Below, piece after piece: positions 32,412 to 43,304 of a stretch of DNA of 64,000 bases. Source of the stretch: Chiua virens (lineage: Eukaryota; Basidiomycota; Agaricomycetes; Boletales; Boletaceae); contig JAHNUO010000065.1 of the NCBI GenBank assembly GCA_019787685.1, positions 1 to 64,000 of the forward strand. The letters run 5' to 3'. Positions within the stretch are counted from its first letter, which is position 1; each line of letters begins with the position of its first letter. The position numbers were made by a program, and so were the translations under genes. The notes beneath the pieces were generated by a model. That model had not been told where the DNA came from. It saw only the letters and a program-made list of their open reading frames with translations, and did no database searches.

Positions 32412-33650
32412 TTAAAAACCCATGATGGGTTCAGGGGCGTTCGAGTTGACTTTGTTGACGCTCATAGAGTCGTCATCATTGTCCTCTATCTCCTGCAAAG
32501 CAGGGACAGGTTCGGGCTTGGGTTCAGCTTTCCGAACCTTCTTGTTAGGTACGGGAGTGGAACGAGCGGAGTTGGTCATGAAGACCAGGCAAGAGGAGGT
32601 GTGATGGCCAGGTTGGCGGCACCAGAAGCAGAGGTTCTTGTTGATGCATCACTTTCGCTCAGCATCAGTCATCTTGTTGACACGGATAGAGTCCATGTCC
32701 ATAGCGTCAGGGTCTCATTCCTTTTTACAGGAAGGAGGGGAAGAGTCATGGAAGACAACAGCGGTGGCGGGTTTCTTGTTGTGACGAGCAATCTCGTCTG
32801 TGCGTTCCCACTGCGTCTTAAAATGAATGGCCTGGGTGTACCACTTGTTGATGGTCGTGGGTACGGTGTCCATTCCCTGGATCCTTCACATAAGCAAAGG
32901 GGGAAGGCTGGCAGTGAAGAAGTTGATCAGGACTGAATCCAATCTGGTGAGGGTGGCGGTGGCAACCTTGTTGCGGAACGAGGAGATGTAGGAGGGGACA
33001 TCCTCGTTGCAGGTTACCCGAGTAGTGGAGAGCCAGGTGATGGTGTCACCCTTGGTGTCATGGTGTTTGAAGTCCTTTCAGAACTCCATCTGCCAGTCAG
33101 TCCAGCTCCCGAAGGAGCGGAGGGGAATAGCCTTGGCGCAGAATGTATTGGCCCAAGTCTTAGCAGATCCTTCCGTCATGAACGAAAGGGCAAAGGCAAC
33201 ACACTTGTTGTCAGTGTCATAGATGGGGTCATTGACAAAGAGGTATGTTGCTACATCATTGAGCCAGGGTACGGCGCGGTCGTAGGACCTGTCGAAAGTG
33301 GAGGGTTTTCCAAGGTGAAGCTTGACTGCCTTGCTGGTCATGTTGCTAGATGAGGTGGTGGGGGTAGGGTTCAGGGTTGGTACTGAAGGGAGAACCACAG
33401 AGGGGTTTGGGTTCTGGAGTGAGGAGGGTCTGGGATTGATCCTTCATGGGGTCGTAGGGGACATGAAGGAAGCGAGACTCAGTATGTCGAGTGAAGCAGT
33501 AAGACGCTCAGCTAGTTGCTGGGTTTCATCTTCAGAGTCAGAGTGTTTGATGTTGATGTTGAGGTTGTTCTCCTGGAGTTCAGAAGAAGGCGAGGTGGGT
33601 TCAGGGTTGTTATCAGATAGATCGGACGACGGGGTGTTAGACATCCAAAG
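32412..33650 (-). pseudogene. gag: Gag of chromovirus B (broken)
   Basis: It aligns by eye along its length with the intact Gag at 13121-14353: acidic N-terminus, KPSTFDRSYDRAVPWL region, WTDWQMEF, then CCHC (CFWCRQPGHHTSSC). At least five in-frame stops interrupt it, most placed where the intact copy has Arg codons of the CGN or CGA type. The comparison gives a direct record of C-to-T decay. Confidence 0.88.
32415..32421 (-). promoter_or_regulatory. -1 ribosomal frameshift heptamer (chromovirus B)
   Basis: GGGTTTT on the minus strand directly precedes the gag stop TAA (32412-32414), as in element B2 at 13124-13130. After a -1 slip the reading continues into the protease. Confidence 0.78.
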
Positions 33651-33736
33651 ACTCCAACTAGGGTTGAGGAGTGGGCGAGTGGGGGGTCGTCCGGCAATGG
33701 TGGGCAGCTACTGCACTGTGGCAGGCTAAGGAAGGT

Positions 33737-33747
33737 AGTCTTGATCT
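33737..33747 (-). promoter_or_regulatory. Self-priming PBS of chromovirus B
   Basis: The sense strand carries AGATCAAGACT, 2 nt after the 5' LTR. It is complementary to AGTCTTGATCT in the LTR (34069-34079), about 26 nt downstream of TATAAATA (34105-34112, minus strand). Confidence 0.78.
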
Positions 33748-33749
33748 TA

Positions 33750-34502
33750 TGTTACGGTAGTCCCGGGTAGGGCCTAGCGTAGACACAAAAGCGCTAAGTA
33801 CCAAGCGGCTGCGATAACTCAAACAACCACCACTTGATATGTGGCATGCTGAAAGAGTTTGAGGAGGTTACTGGTCAGTGGATTGCTACCAGTGAGACGA
33901 GTTAGAACTCAGGCGTTGCTGAGAGTGTCCTGTTGGGAATCTATACCCAAAGGACCAAAGACTTCCCCTTGTGATCGGGGTGGACCGAGATGCTGGATGT
34001 TGGTTGCAGCGACAAGGGATGGCTTAGTTTAAGCCCGAAGAGGAGCAGTGATACTAGCTAGATTGTGTAGATCAAGACTGAGGTACAGGAGTATCACTGC
34101 GCGGTATTTATACTACGAGAAGTGAGCATGGACCAACGGTCCAAAAGGGTGGCCAGGAAGAGTGGAACAGTCAAAGGGCCAAAAGGAATTGTATGGGGCG
34201 GGAGCACCAGACAGAAGAAAGCATAAAAGGTAAAACACGGAAGCTGTCCAAATGACAGTGGAAGTGAAGGCGATCCCTACCAGATCAGGAAGTGGAAGAA
34301 AGGAAGTGATGATGGAACGTCGGGTTGGGCCGGAGTTGCATCATCGGATCAAAGAAAGAAAAGGTAAACAGGGCAAAGGGTTAAGCCCTTGCTGAGTAAT
34401 CCATGGCAAGGGTAAGCCTTGCGGATTGAACGTAGGAGGTACCTGTAGTACCGAGCATAGTGAAATCAAAGTAAAAAGTAAAGGAAAAGATGAATCGTAA
34501 CA
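33750..34502 (-). repeat. 5' LTR of chromovirus B
   Basis: The LTR is 753 bp; on the plus strand it reads TGTTACGGTAG...AATCGTAACA. It contains the only promoter of the element, on the minus strand, with TATAAATA at 34105-34112. Confidence 0.93.
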
Positions 34503-34507
34503 TCCAT

Positions 34508-35400
34508 ATCTCATTGATTTCCTTGTGACTAGTAAGCAAGAAAGATTCCTTTCCACCAACAGCATGGTGTATGAGACTAATGAGCTGGTTGGTCTTGTCC
34601 TTGTTCAATGTGGCATGTAGCATCAGCTCCACAATCTCGAAATCAAGACAAGAGCAAAATGGTTCCAATGGTTGTTCATGATGTGGAGCAAAAGGCTTAA
34701 AAGCCTGGTTTTTCTGATATTATGAGAACCAATAGACTTCTTGAGCATGACTGCTGTGAGAGTGATACTCCACTTTGATGTCATCCTTCTCATTATCCTG
34801 TGCAGGCTCCTCGTCTGAGAGAACATCAAAATCAGAATGTATTGGGTATTGATTTACCTACAAGCTAGATCAATGCCCAGAGTATCATCCTCAAAATTGT
34901 AACCATGTCCATGTACAGCTGAAAGGGGATCAACAAGTCAGATTCATCAATATATGAGTAACTAGCCTAACATACAAGTCTGCTGAGACTGCAAAGGACC
35001 TGCAATGTTATTGGATTGATTGGCCAGATCACTATTGATCAGTCCACACTGTGCTGCACAAACATCAACATTAGCAAGCACAAGACTATTGCACTCACCA
35101 AGTTTCCGAGCCTTTTGTATTTCCTTTGCCAGCTGCCTGTTTTCCTGTTGCTCCTGCAACACCTTTGCACATGTGTTATAAGTCCTCACTGGCTGAATGC
35201 CTCATTACAGTTGGGGCAGTGGGCCTTCTTGTTGTCTGCCTTCAGCATTTGACATAAGTACATACAATGTATAGATATGTTAGATATGTTTAGGAAATAT
35301 ACAGATATGATTAGGGGAATGGATGCACACTGTGATTGGTTGCAATGAGGTTGAAAGTCCACTACCTCAATGCAATTACAATTGCAACAGGAAGGCAATC
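34508..35400 (-). pseudogene. Decayed transposon protein, N-terminal part
   Basis: The minus strand encodes a possible zinc-binding start (HCPNCNEAFSQ near 35190), a coiled Gln/Glu/Lys stretch (VLQEQQENRQLAKEIQKARK) and a block FEIVELMLHATLNKDKTNQLISL near 34620. These match the expected start of the gene continued at 22984-24634 and 15419-18028. The Gypsy B insertion (TSD TCCAT) cut it just after HKEINEIW. Confidence 0.55.
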
Positions 35401-35481
35401 AACATTGTCACATGATTGCCATCACCGCTTATTGCAATGGCCCAAACAAATTTCTGACATTCAGTCTGAATATTGTCATTT

Positions 35482-35877
35482 TTGTTATGATTTATCTTTC
35501 TTTCACTTTTACTTTGATTTCACTTCACTTGGTACCACAGATATCAACCTATATATGTTCAATCCACAATGCTTACCCTTGCTTTGGATTACTCAGCAAG
35601 GGCTTAACCCTTTATCCTACTTTACCTTTACCTTCTTGATCTGATTACATGACTTTGGCTCAACCCATTGTTCTGTCTTCACTTCCTTTTTTCCTGCTTC
35701 CTTAGATCCACTAGGGATCACCTTCATTTCTGTCATCACTCTGATGGCTTCCACTTATACCTTTTATACTTCATTCCATCCAGCACTTCCACTCTGTATG
35801 ACTCCTTTGGCCCTTTGACTGTTCCACTCTTCCTGGTCACCCCTTTTGGACTGAGGGTCCATCCTTGTTCCTATGTA
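35482..35877 (+). repeat. Truncated LTR B
   Basis: The sequence TGTTATGATTTATC... follows the family B LTR in reverse orientation through the CAAGGGCTTAACCC and GGTCACCCCTTTTGGAC regions and then stops near 35877, about half-length. I see no TSD. Confidence 0.75.
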
Positions 35878-35989
35878 TGGGTGAGTCATCACCCCTGTGG
35901 AACTTCAAGACAGAATCCCTCACTCTTGTAAGCCTTATCCTTAGTCTTGAGTGAATGTTTGCCCTCCTGGAGGTCTACTATAACACCTT

Positions 35990-36470
35990 TTATTTATTCA
36001 CCTGACTAAGTAGCCTTCTATTCTTCCATCTGACTAAGCATCCATTATCTGACTAAATATCCTTCTGAGTGTCCTTCCAGCTGATGAAGCATCCACCCAT
36101 CTGACTAAGTACCTAATCATTTATCTGACTAAACATCTTTCTAAGTGTCCTTCCAGCTGACTAAGCATCTATCTATCTATCTATTCATCCATCTGACTAA
36201 GCATTCTTCCATTATCAGACCTAACATTCTTCCAAGTGTCCTTCCAGCTGACTAAGCATCTATCTATCTATCTATCCATCCATCCATCTGACTAAGCAAA
36301 CAAGCAAGCATCCATCCTTCTATCTGACTAACCTATCTAACTAAGCATCCTTCCATTCTTCCATCTGACTTAGCATCCATCTAACCATCCACCTTCTAGC
36401 TGACTAAGTATCCATTCAAATGTCCATCCATCCATCCATCCATCTATTTCCAGGGCTGGAAATGTTCATT
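35990..36470. repeat. Degenerate satellite (ATCTGACTAAGCATCC units and CTAT/CATC runs)
   Basis: Irregular repeats of ATCTGACTAAGCATCC are mixed with CTATCTATCTATC and CATCCATCCATC tracts. I find no ORF and no transposon ends. Confidence 0.85.
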
Positions 36471-36487
36471 CAGATAGCTATATAGGA

Positions 36488-37070
36488 CGGTCCATTATGA
36501 GTGCAAACAATGTTTCCCACATGTATATAAAACCTATAGACCATGATACAATATGTAGAATTGTATCAAAAAAATATTTGAGAGATGCACCTTACCCTCC
36601 CCCCTCCTCCCCTCTACCAGTCTTAAATAAATTGGAAAGGTCTATTAAGTGTAAACACAATGTTCCCCACATGTATATAACACCTATAGACCATGATACA
36701 ATACATAGAATTGCACCAAAAAAATATTTAAGAGATACACCTTACCTTTTCCCCTCCCCCCCTCTACTGGTCTCAAATAAATCAGGAAGGTCCATTATGA
36801 GTGCAAAAAATGTTCCCTACATGTATATAACACCTATAAACTGTGATATAATATGTAGAATTACACCAAAAAAATATTTGAGAGATGCACCTTACCCTCT
36901 CCCCTCTCCCCTCTACTGGTCTCAAATAAATCAGGACAGTCCATTATGAGTGCAAATGATGTCCCCCACATGTATATAACACCCATAGACCATGATACAA
37001 TACATAGAATTGCACCAAAAAAATATTTGAGAGATGTATCTCACCCTCCTCCCCTCTTACCTTGCTCAAA
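36488..37070. repeat. Four-copy tandem repeat of about 148 bp
   Basis: Copies begin near 36488, 36638, 36788 and 36937 with GGTCCATTATGAGTGCAAA. Each contains a conserved ATGTATATAAAACC and a run of A (CCAAAAAAATATTTGAGAG). A 150-codon plus-strand frame across it is a by-product of the period. Confidence 0.88.
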
Positions 37071-37224
37071 AATTATTCTGACCACCATTTTCTTAGAAAA
37101 CGTATTTGGGGCATCCTAACATATATATAAACAATATCCAATCATTACTTCACCCAGAGTTTGGTTTTCAAATTGTAATTACAATTACCCCAGGCTCTGT
37201 ATGGTCCCTGGTATAATATCTCAA

Positions 37225-37985
37225 ACTATAAAATTACCTTGTCTCCTGCCCTCCAAGCAAAGATTGATTTGTCTAGCCTCAAGAACACTAGCTAAAAATA
37301 AGAATGCACCTGTTCCTACACATATTAAGCCCTATGAATATAATGGTAATGCTTTCTAAGCCCAATAAAATCAGCTTAGTGAAGAACACAATTTCCTCCT
37401 CCTAACCTCTATATGACATTATGGCATATCATACCAAAGGATGGTCATTGAGCTATTCAATCATTCTTCTGGCAGCTTCTGAACCCTCTGATTCCACTAG
37501 TCACATGGACAAGGCCCAGAGAAATTGTCTTGATACTTATTTTCCTTCTATACCATAACATTGCCTTGTTTGATTTTTCATCTTCACAAAATGGGTTTGG
37601 CATCTTCCACAGGTTTAATGTATCTCTAGAAGTCGTCTAGAAACACTCCTGAGGTCTCTGGAATTGTATTTCACACCATGAGACTACCTTGTCTCCTACT
37701 CTCTCAACAAAGATCAATTTTTCTAGCCTCAGGAATGCTAGCTAAAAATAAGAATGTACCTGTCCCTGCCTATATTGAACCCTCTGAACATGATGGTAAC
37801 AATTTATAAGCCTAATAAAATCAGCTAAGTGAACGGCATCACTATCTCCTCCTTCCTCTATTAACAATTATAGTATGTCACACCAAAGAAGCATTCTACA
37901 ACCATGCTAGCATTTTTCTAGGGGGTTTTCAAACCCTCAGAATCCATTGGTCACACTCACAAGTCCCAGAAAAATACCCTTCATG
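37225..37985. repeat. Tandem duplication of about 450 bp, diverged
   Basis: The segments starting near 37240 and 37688 share CTTGTCTCCT, CTAGCTAAAAATAAGAATG, CCTAATAAAATCAGCTAAG and a CCCAGAAAAAT end. No gene is visible. The following 37986-38770 also holds nothing I can recognise. Confidence 0.75.
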
Positions 37986-38770
37986 TTGATCTTGCATCCA
38001 TGCTTTAAACACCCTTGTTTCATTTTTATCTCCACAACCTGACCGCCGTTTTCCTTGATAAGGGGCTCAAAATAATCCCATCAATGGGCTCTTATTTATC
38101 ATATACTTTTCTAACCATTCTGACTTTTTCATTTTGAATCTTAATTCCAGGATGACCCTATAAATGTGTTAGAAACAGGGAAATGATGTAATACTCCAGG
38201 GTATCCAGTTGAGGGTTGTGGACAGGATCTATATTTATAATATGTTCATCCAGAAGAGAACCTTGAGGGATAGTTTGCTTTGCTAGGCATATGAAACCTG
38301 TAATGGCTGGATCGGCCACACCCGCCAAAGCTGCTGCGATAATGATACAAGCTTCAATAGTATGGCATACTATAATAAGCTCAGGATGTCAGGTGTCTTG
38401 AATAGATTTGTCAACAAGAGTATCCATAAGACTAGGCTGCAGAGACAGAGGGGATGATGGAAGCAAGAAATCAAGGGACATAAAATATGTATTTTCAGGG
38501 TCCAATATTTATATATGGCAGAGTATAAATATAGATCACACAATAGGATGCAATGTGTTTCATATGACACTATGAAACATCAAAGCCACGGAACGTAATA
38601 TTACATATAAATTGCTCTCAAAGCTACTCCTTAGTTAAATGGGAATGGCGTAATCTTAGCTCATCCATATCTGCTTCATCACTATCATCCATAACTACAC
38701 GGGCCGATGTGAAACACGCCCTGGATAGATGACATATAAACATAATAAACATAATCGAAATGCAAGGTAT

Positions 38771-39050
38771 TTACCAGGGTTTATCATCAACTCCACTACC
38801 ATCAACATCTTCTGGAACCTCTGACTCAGGGAAGTCAGGGAGCCAATATGACCCCATCAAACTAAGATGATACCCTGGAGGCAGGTCTTCTCCCTCTATA
38901 ACTGTAAGAGGAGGCAACACATTCTGCAGATGGCAGAAGCGATCTACATCTTCCTCACTGAAAGCATCCAAGCGTTCTTGGTAGATGTCCAACTGATGCC
39001 CATGTTGGTCATCGTGAACAGTGCATGCTATGTCCAATGAAGGATCATCC
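38771..39050 (-). pseudogene. Exon of an unrecognised minus-strand gene
   Basis: It is open and acidic (DIACTVHDDQHGHQLDIY ... LPDFPESEVPEDVDG). It ends at a plausible donor GTAAATAC and begins near a TSD copy of LTR D. Together with 39738-40117 and 43833-44307 it formed one gene. I do not recognise the family. It might be a host gene or a transposon protein. Confidence 0.45.
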
Positions 39051-39054
39051 TCAT

Positions 39055-39733
39055 TGTAGGAGTTAGATACTCCCTACGGTTATAGGATACATTTTCCTCG
39101 CTCTTCATCATGTCATATCATCTCCCGTCTCATCCGCCATCGACTTCGTGCCAGCCCGGTTTCATTCCTAGCGTTTACAGATCATCCGAGTCCAATCCGA
39201 GTCCAATCCGAGTCAACGCGATCCAATCCGGTGCTTTCATACGTATTCCGCTTCATCCGATTTGACTTGTTCTACTCGATTTGGCCTTATTAAGGTCATT
39301 ACTATCCTAACACCTTCCCTTTCTTTGTCATCTACAAGGTTTGACACCCCTTCTTTCCATACTCACCCTACGTCAATCCTGTACACTTACTTAGGGTCGG
39401 ATTACCTTTAACAGTCCTGGGTTATGCCCAGGACTATAAAACCCTGTTTCTAACACAAAAATATTGTCTTTGGGCGTTCAGGAGATCTCCTGTTTACTCT
39501 CCCGTGCGTGAGTGAGCTGGGTAGTTTCTCTTTTACCTCGTCCTATTGTTCCTCGACGTCTCATCTACTCAAATCAATACTCTCATCGCTTCGCCTCCAC
39601 CCGGATACTTTTATATTGACCGCGTTTCATCCCGGATTGTCCAGCAGCTTCTAGGACTCTTAGACAAACCTGAATCCATCATCCCTTCAAACATAACCCC
39701 CCTTGGGACGAACCTATCGCCCCACCTTTCTTC
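39055..39733 (+). mobile_element. Solo LTR, family D (copy 3)
   Basis: TGTAGGAGTTAGATACTCCC...CCACCTTTCTTC lacks the last 25-30 bp of other D copies. Nevertheless TCAT flanks both ends (39051-39054 and 39734-39737), so this may be a shorter variant or a small deletion up to the TSD. Confidence 0.8.
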
Positions 39734-39737
39734 TCAT

Positions 39738-40117
39738 TCAACCTTATATTACTTACCTTCATCGTCAAACCATGAGGCTGCATAGACATGCTCTCTGTCT
39801 TGCAAACAATGGCGATAAATGAGAATATCACCCTCCAAGGTAGGGTGAGTGTCATACATACACTCGAAGTGGCATAGAAAGGCCAGTAATTCAGCAGGGG
39901 CTATAATCGCCCAGATGGGAAGAGGTTCCCATCAGATGAAGCGAGGATTGTGCTTGGGAGGGACAAAAACCCGACCCCGAGAGTAAGGAGAATGGGAGGA
40001 CAAGCGAGGTGGGGTGTTGGGATGAGTGGGTATTTCATAGAAAACGCCATGAGCAGCATCAAGAGCGTGGAGGCGGTGGCGACATTGGATAGTACTGTTT
40101 CCCATGGTAAATAGCGA
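39738..40117 (-). pseudogene. Exon of the same unrecognised gene
   Basis: The minus-strand reading includes LHALDAAHGVFYEIPTHPN, then a TGA, then PAELLAFLCHFECMYDTHPTLEGDILIYRHCLQ ending at a GTAAGT donor beside LTR D. The upstream continuation is displaced by LTR element A (TSD GGGAT). Confidence 0.45.
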
Positions 40118-40122
40118 GGGAT

Positions 40123-40683
40123 TGTTATATACTGCTCCATTCTCCGTTTCCTCCAGATGTAACTCTGGATCTCTTAGCCCATAACTCCGGGTCAATCACC
40201 CTCAGGACGCAACTCTGTGATCCTGGACCTCCGTTACGTATATATGTTTCCTCTTTTATTTTAGTACATAACCTGTGTCTCACTTATGTACGAGCACAGC
40301 TCTGGCTTTCTCAGTACCCAACTTACCTCTGGCTATGTAGTTTCCCAATCTTCCATCTTACTCAGTTCTTACCAACTCTGTTACTAATCTCCATTCCACT
40401 CTGAGTATATAAACTGTAGTACCCTGACTGTGTACCCTTAGTCTGAATATTAGTTTATTTGTACGACTCACTCCAAACACTCCGAGAAGTCCTTGACGGC
40501 CTTCACTCCACTTGACTCCACTTCATGTGTTGAGTCTTATATCTACCTCTGTTCTCTGCACCTCCGAAATATAGGGACAGACTGTGACAAGGGCGCACCA
40601 CATACGGTAAAGCCAAGTCCTGTCTGACACTACAACTCCAGAGATCTGGAGTTGACTACCTCTGAGTGGCATGGTCTCTAACA
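40123..40683 (+). repeat. 5' LTR of element A
   Basis: TATATAAA lies at 40406-40413 and AGTCTGAATAT at 40440-40450, the predicted transcript start. Confidence 0.92.
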
Positions 40684-40685
40684 GT

Positions 40686-40696
40686 ATATTCAGACT
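40686..40696 (+). promoter_or_regulatory. Self-priming PBS of element A
   Basis: ATATTCAGACT, 2 nt after the LTR, is the exact reverse complement of AGTCTGAATAT at 40440-40450 in the LTR. Confidence 0.78.
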
Positions 40697-41179
40697 ACTT
40701 CTTGTCATCAGTCACCTCACAACCTATGTCCTCTCACACCTGCCCTCAGACCAGTACTACTGGTATCTCTACCCTGAACCTATCTGACACTACCTGCATC
40801 CAATCCCTCAGGAACCTCCTCAGTCATCAACGAACTCCTGAAGTCATCGAAGATTTCCAAGGTTTCTCCACTCAACTCATCGCATCCTCCGCCTCTTGAG
40901 CACCCATATTCCTGGGTGCGCGAACTCCATCTTCCCGTTATCAATCTCCGAGTATTCCAGGCTCCTCCAGGGGACATCCCTCTGATGAACCCAACTCTGG
41001 AGATGACTTCTCTGACCCCGAAACCAAACTCGCCCCTGACGATACCTATGGGCGATTGACAAACGCAATCCAAAGTCTCACTCGCGCCTCTCATCACCCC
41101 TTCTCTAGCTCCTCCCCTCACACTAAAGTCAGAGAACCTGATCAGTCTGATGGGACAAGCCCCCACAAACTCTGAGTCT

Positions 41180-41345
41180 TTCTCATTCAATGTGAGTTGA
41201 ACTTCCAGGACCGTCCCAAGGCTTTCTGCTCAGACCGTGCCAAAGTCACATTTGCACTGTCTTATCTGAACTGTGGCCTCCCAGGACATAAGGCTAAGGA
41301 CTGCCCAAAGTCCACTTCTTGCTCTGTGAAGCCCCATGCTACATG
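41180..41345 (+). pseudogene. Gag-like zinc-knuckle remnant of element A
   Basis: The frame reads RAKVTFALSYLNCGLPGHKAKDCPKST. It has the C-x4-H-x4-C half of a CCHC knuckle, but the first Cys of the CxxC pair is replaced. It is preceded by a short hydrophilic stretch and followed by stops. It is the only Gag-like signature in the element. Confidence 0.65.
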
Positions 41346-42159
41346 AGCAACTCCGGCATCCTCCTCCAAGGACACCAACTAAGCCTCTGACCCCCCCAAC
41401 TCCATGTATTCTGAAGGAGTGTTACCTTCCACTGCACAACAAGGAGTATACCCAGAATCAACGCATCCAGTCTTTTCGACACTCTGGACCTCATGAACTT
41501 CAGTTCATGTCATCACCTCCCTTCTTCTTTTTACCCCGAGAGAGTTCAAGGACATGATTCTTCACCTCGATACTCCCTACCCCTCCACTCCTCAGAACTC
41601 TGTTCACCCCGACTCTCAACTCCGTTTACCCCGACTCTCATCTCTGTTACCCTGACCTCCTCATAACTCCTCCGACCTTACCCTATGATCACTCTGACCA
41701 CACTCCGTGCACCTCCGTTGGGTCCCCCTGTTCTCTTGATTCTTGGATACCACTGATCTGCTTGCTAACACTCCATTGAGTGACGAGTTATGGACAGTAA
41801 CTTTTTCTGTTCACCTGAACATGGACACCAACACATATGAGCTCAACTCTGCGCCTTTGGGTGTTCCCTCTGGCAACTCCAGCTACTACTCTGATTCTCT
41901 AGGTTACTCCAGTCATCCCTCCTTGCTTGACATTGAAAACTCCATGGAACCTCAGCGATGTATACCGTTCTTTCCTGGATTACTTTGAAAGGCACTCACA
42001 TCCCTCCTCCTTTGTACCCTGAACTCCCTCCGTCCACCTCTGCTGCTAGACGCTGGGACATCCAGCCTAAGAGGGGGATATGGACCTCCCATTCCCCACA
42101 CTTCCATCTCCGCTCACTTCATTTTCCTCCAAGAATCGTATCTTGTTGCTTTTTGCAAC

Positions 42160-43112
42160 TTCATAAGTACATTCTACACTACTCTACTTCTTCCTCTGCA
42201 TCCGCCAAATCACCCATCTCCACCTCTGTGCCCATCTCCATGAGCTCCTTTTCACCCACCTCTGCATTGACATCCTCATCATCCACTCCTCCAGCTTCGC
42301 TCCGTACACCTCCTCCACCTTCAGCTCCACAAGCCTCGATAGCAGAGTGTTCTGGTAATCCAGACGCCTGTTTTGCGACCTCATCACCGCTTGGAGATCC
42401 CTTATGGCCTCTGTCATCTGCTTTGCAACTCCTGCCCATGACTCCGCTGCCTGTACAAACGTCTCCAGGAGAGACGAGCCCTGAGCCCTGCTTGGACCAG
42501 CAGACAATGACTCGGTCCTTGCCTTCTTCTTCGACTTTGGCACCTCCTCCGAATCCTCCACCCATTTCCTCCAGTGCACCTTCTTCTCCATCACCTCCTC
42601 TCTGGGCCTCTCACACTTCACCTTGGCGTCTTGACAAGGCTCGCAAGCCGTCCACTTCCTCCCTGTGCCCAGTACGCACTCCAGGCCTTGGTCCTCGCAC
42701 CTGGTACATGCCTCCCACTCTGACCCTCGCGCCTTCTCCTTCTCCTTGCCCTTTTCCTTGGGAGCACTCTACTCTGCACGGACCTCCTCGGCCTATTAAC
42801 TCTGTCAGCTCCAGAAGCTAGACGTTGTGAGCCACTTACCCTCTTCTTGGCCTCCTCAACCTCTCACACCTTGTGCTCCTCCGCTTTCCTCAGCTCCTCC
42901 ACAGCCCTCCTTGCTTTCTCTGCCTCCTCTGCCTTGCACCTCACCTTCTCAGCCTTGCGCGCCTTCTCAGCTTCCTCCGTTCCTCCGCTTCCCTCCGAAC
43001 CTTCATCTATCATCACTGCTCCATCACCTTCGCATCAAACAGCTCATCGCTGTCATTGTCGCACTCCTTGAGATGTGTGTCGTCCCACTCCTTGATGCTA
43101 CTGATATCAGAC
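42160..43112 (-). pseudogene. Antisense ORF in element A: coiled coil plus paired Cys cluster
   Basis: The minus strand reads from ATG 43112 (MSDISSIKE...), with an acidic start, a long Lys/Glu/Arg/Ala coiled-coil (REAEERRKAEKARKAEK), and a double C-x2-C-x6-C set (CTRCEDQGLEC ... CEPCQDAKVKC). A Ser-rich linker and a second helical region (ESWAGVAKQMTEAIRDLQAVM) follow, the last part open from 42621 to 42184. Several stops and frame changes lie between the blocks. The Cys pattern resembles a fungal Zn2Cys6-type cluster, but the spacing is not canonical. It is transcribed, if at all, against the element. The function is unknown. Confidence 0.6.
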
Positions 43113-43304
43113 ATGGTTGGAATTAATGGTTAAGGAATGAAACAGCCATCTGCCAGACTTATATACAGAGCATGCCACCCACACTCCAAATTCAAACTCC
43201 ATACATCCATCACCTCCACTCACACTTTGTTCACGCTTTGACTCCATTTTGACTATTGTTCCTCGCTAAAGGCCTTCAAGGGTTCAGGCCTAAAAGGGGG
43301 ATAC

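Larger units (their letters stand above)
24640..34502 (-). mobile_element. Full-length chromovirus (Ty3/Gypsy), family B
   Basis: The element is 9.86 kb between a perfect TSD TCCAT (24635-24639 and 34503-34507). Minus-strand order: 5' LTR (33750-34502), PBS, gag, -1 frameshift site, protease-RT-RNase H-integrase, chromodomain, an extra zinc-knuckle ORF, a purine-rich tract (GGGGGTAA) and 3' LTR (24640-26101). Later solo LTRs interrupt the 3' LTR (D), integrase (C) and integrase N-terminal region (D). Without these insertions it would be about 7.8 kb. The LTR pair differs mostly by CG/TG/CA changes. Confidence 0.93.

Noticed and set aside
36497..36949. 150-codon plus-strand ORF
   Set aside because: It spans the 148-bp tandem repeat, and its repeated peptide follows the DNA period.
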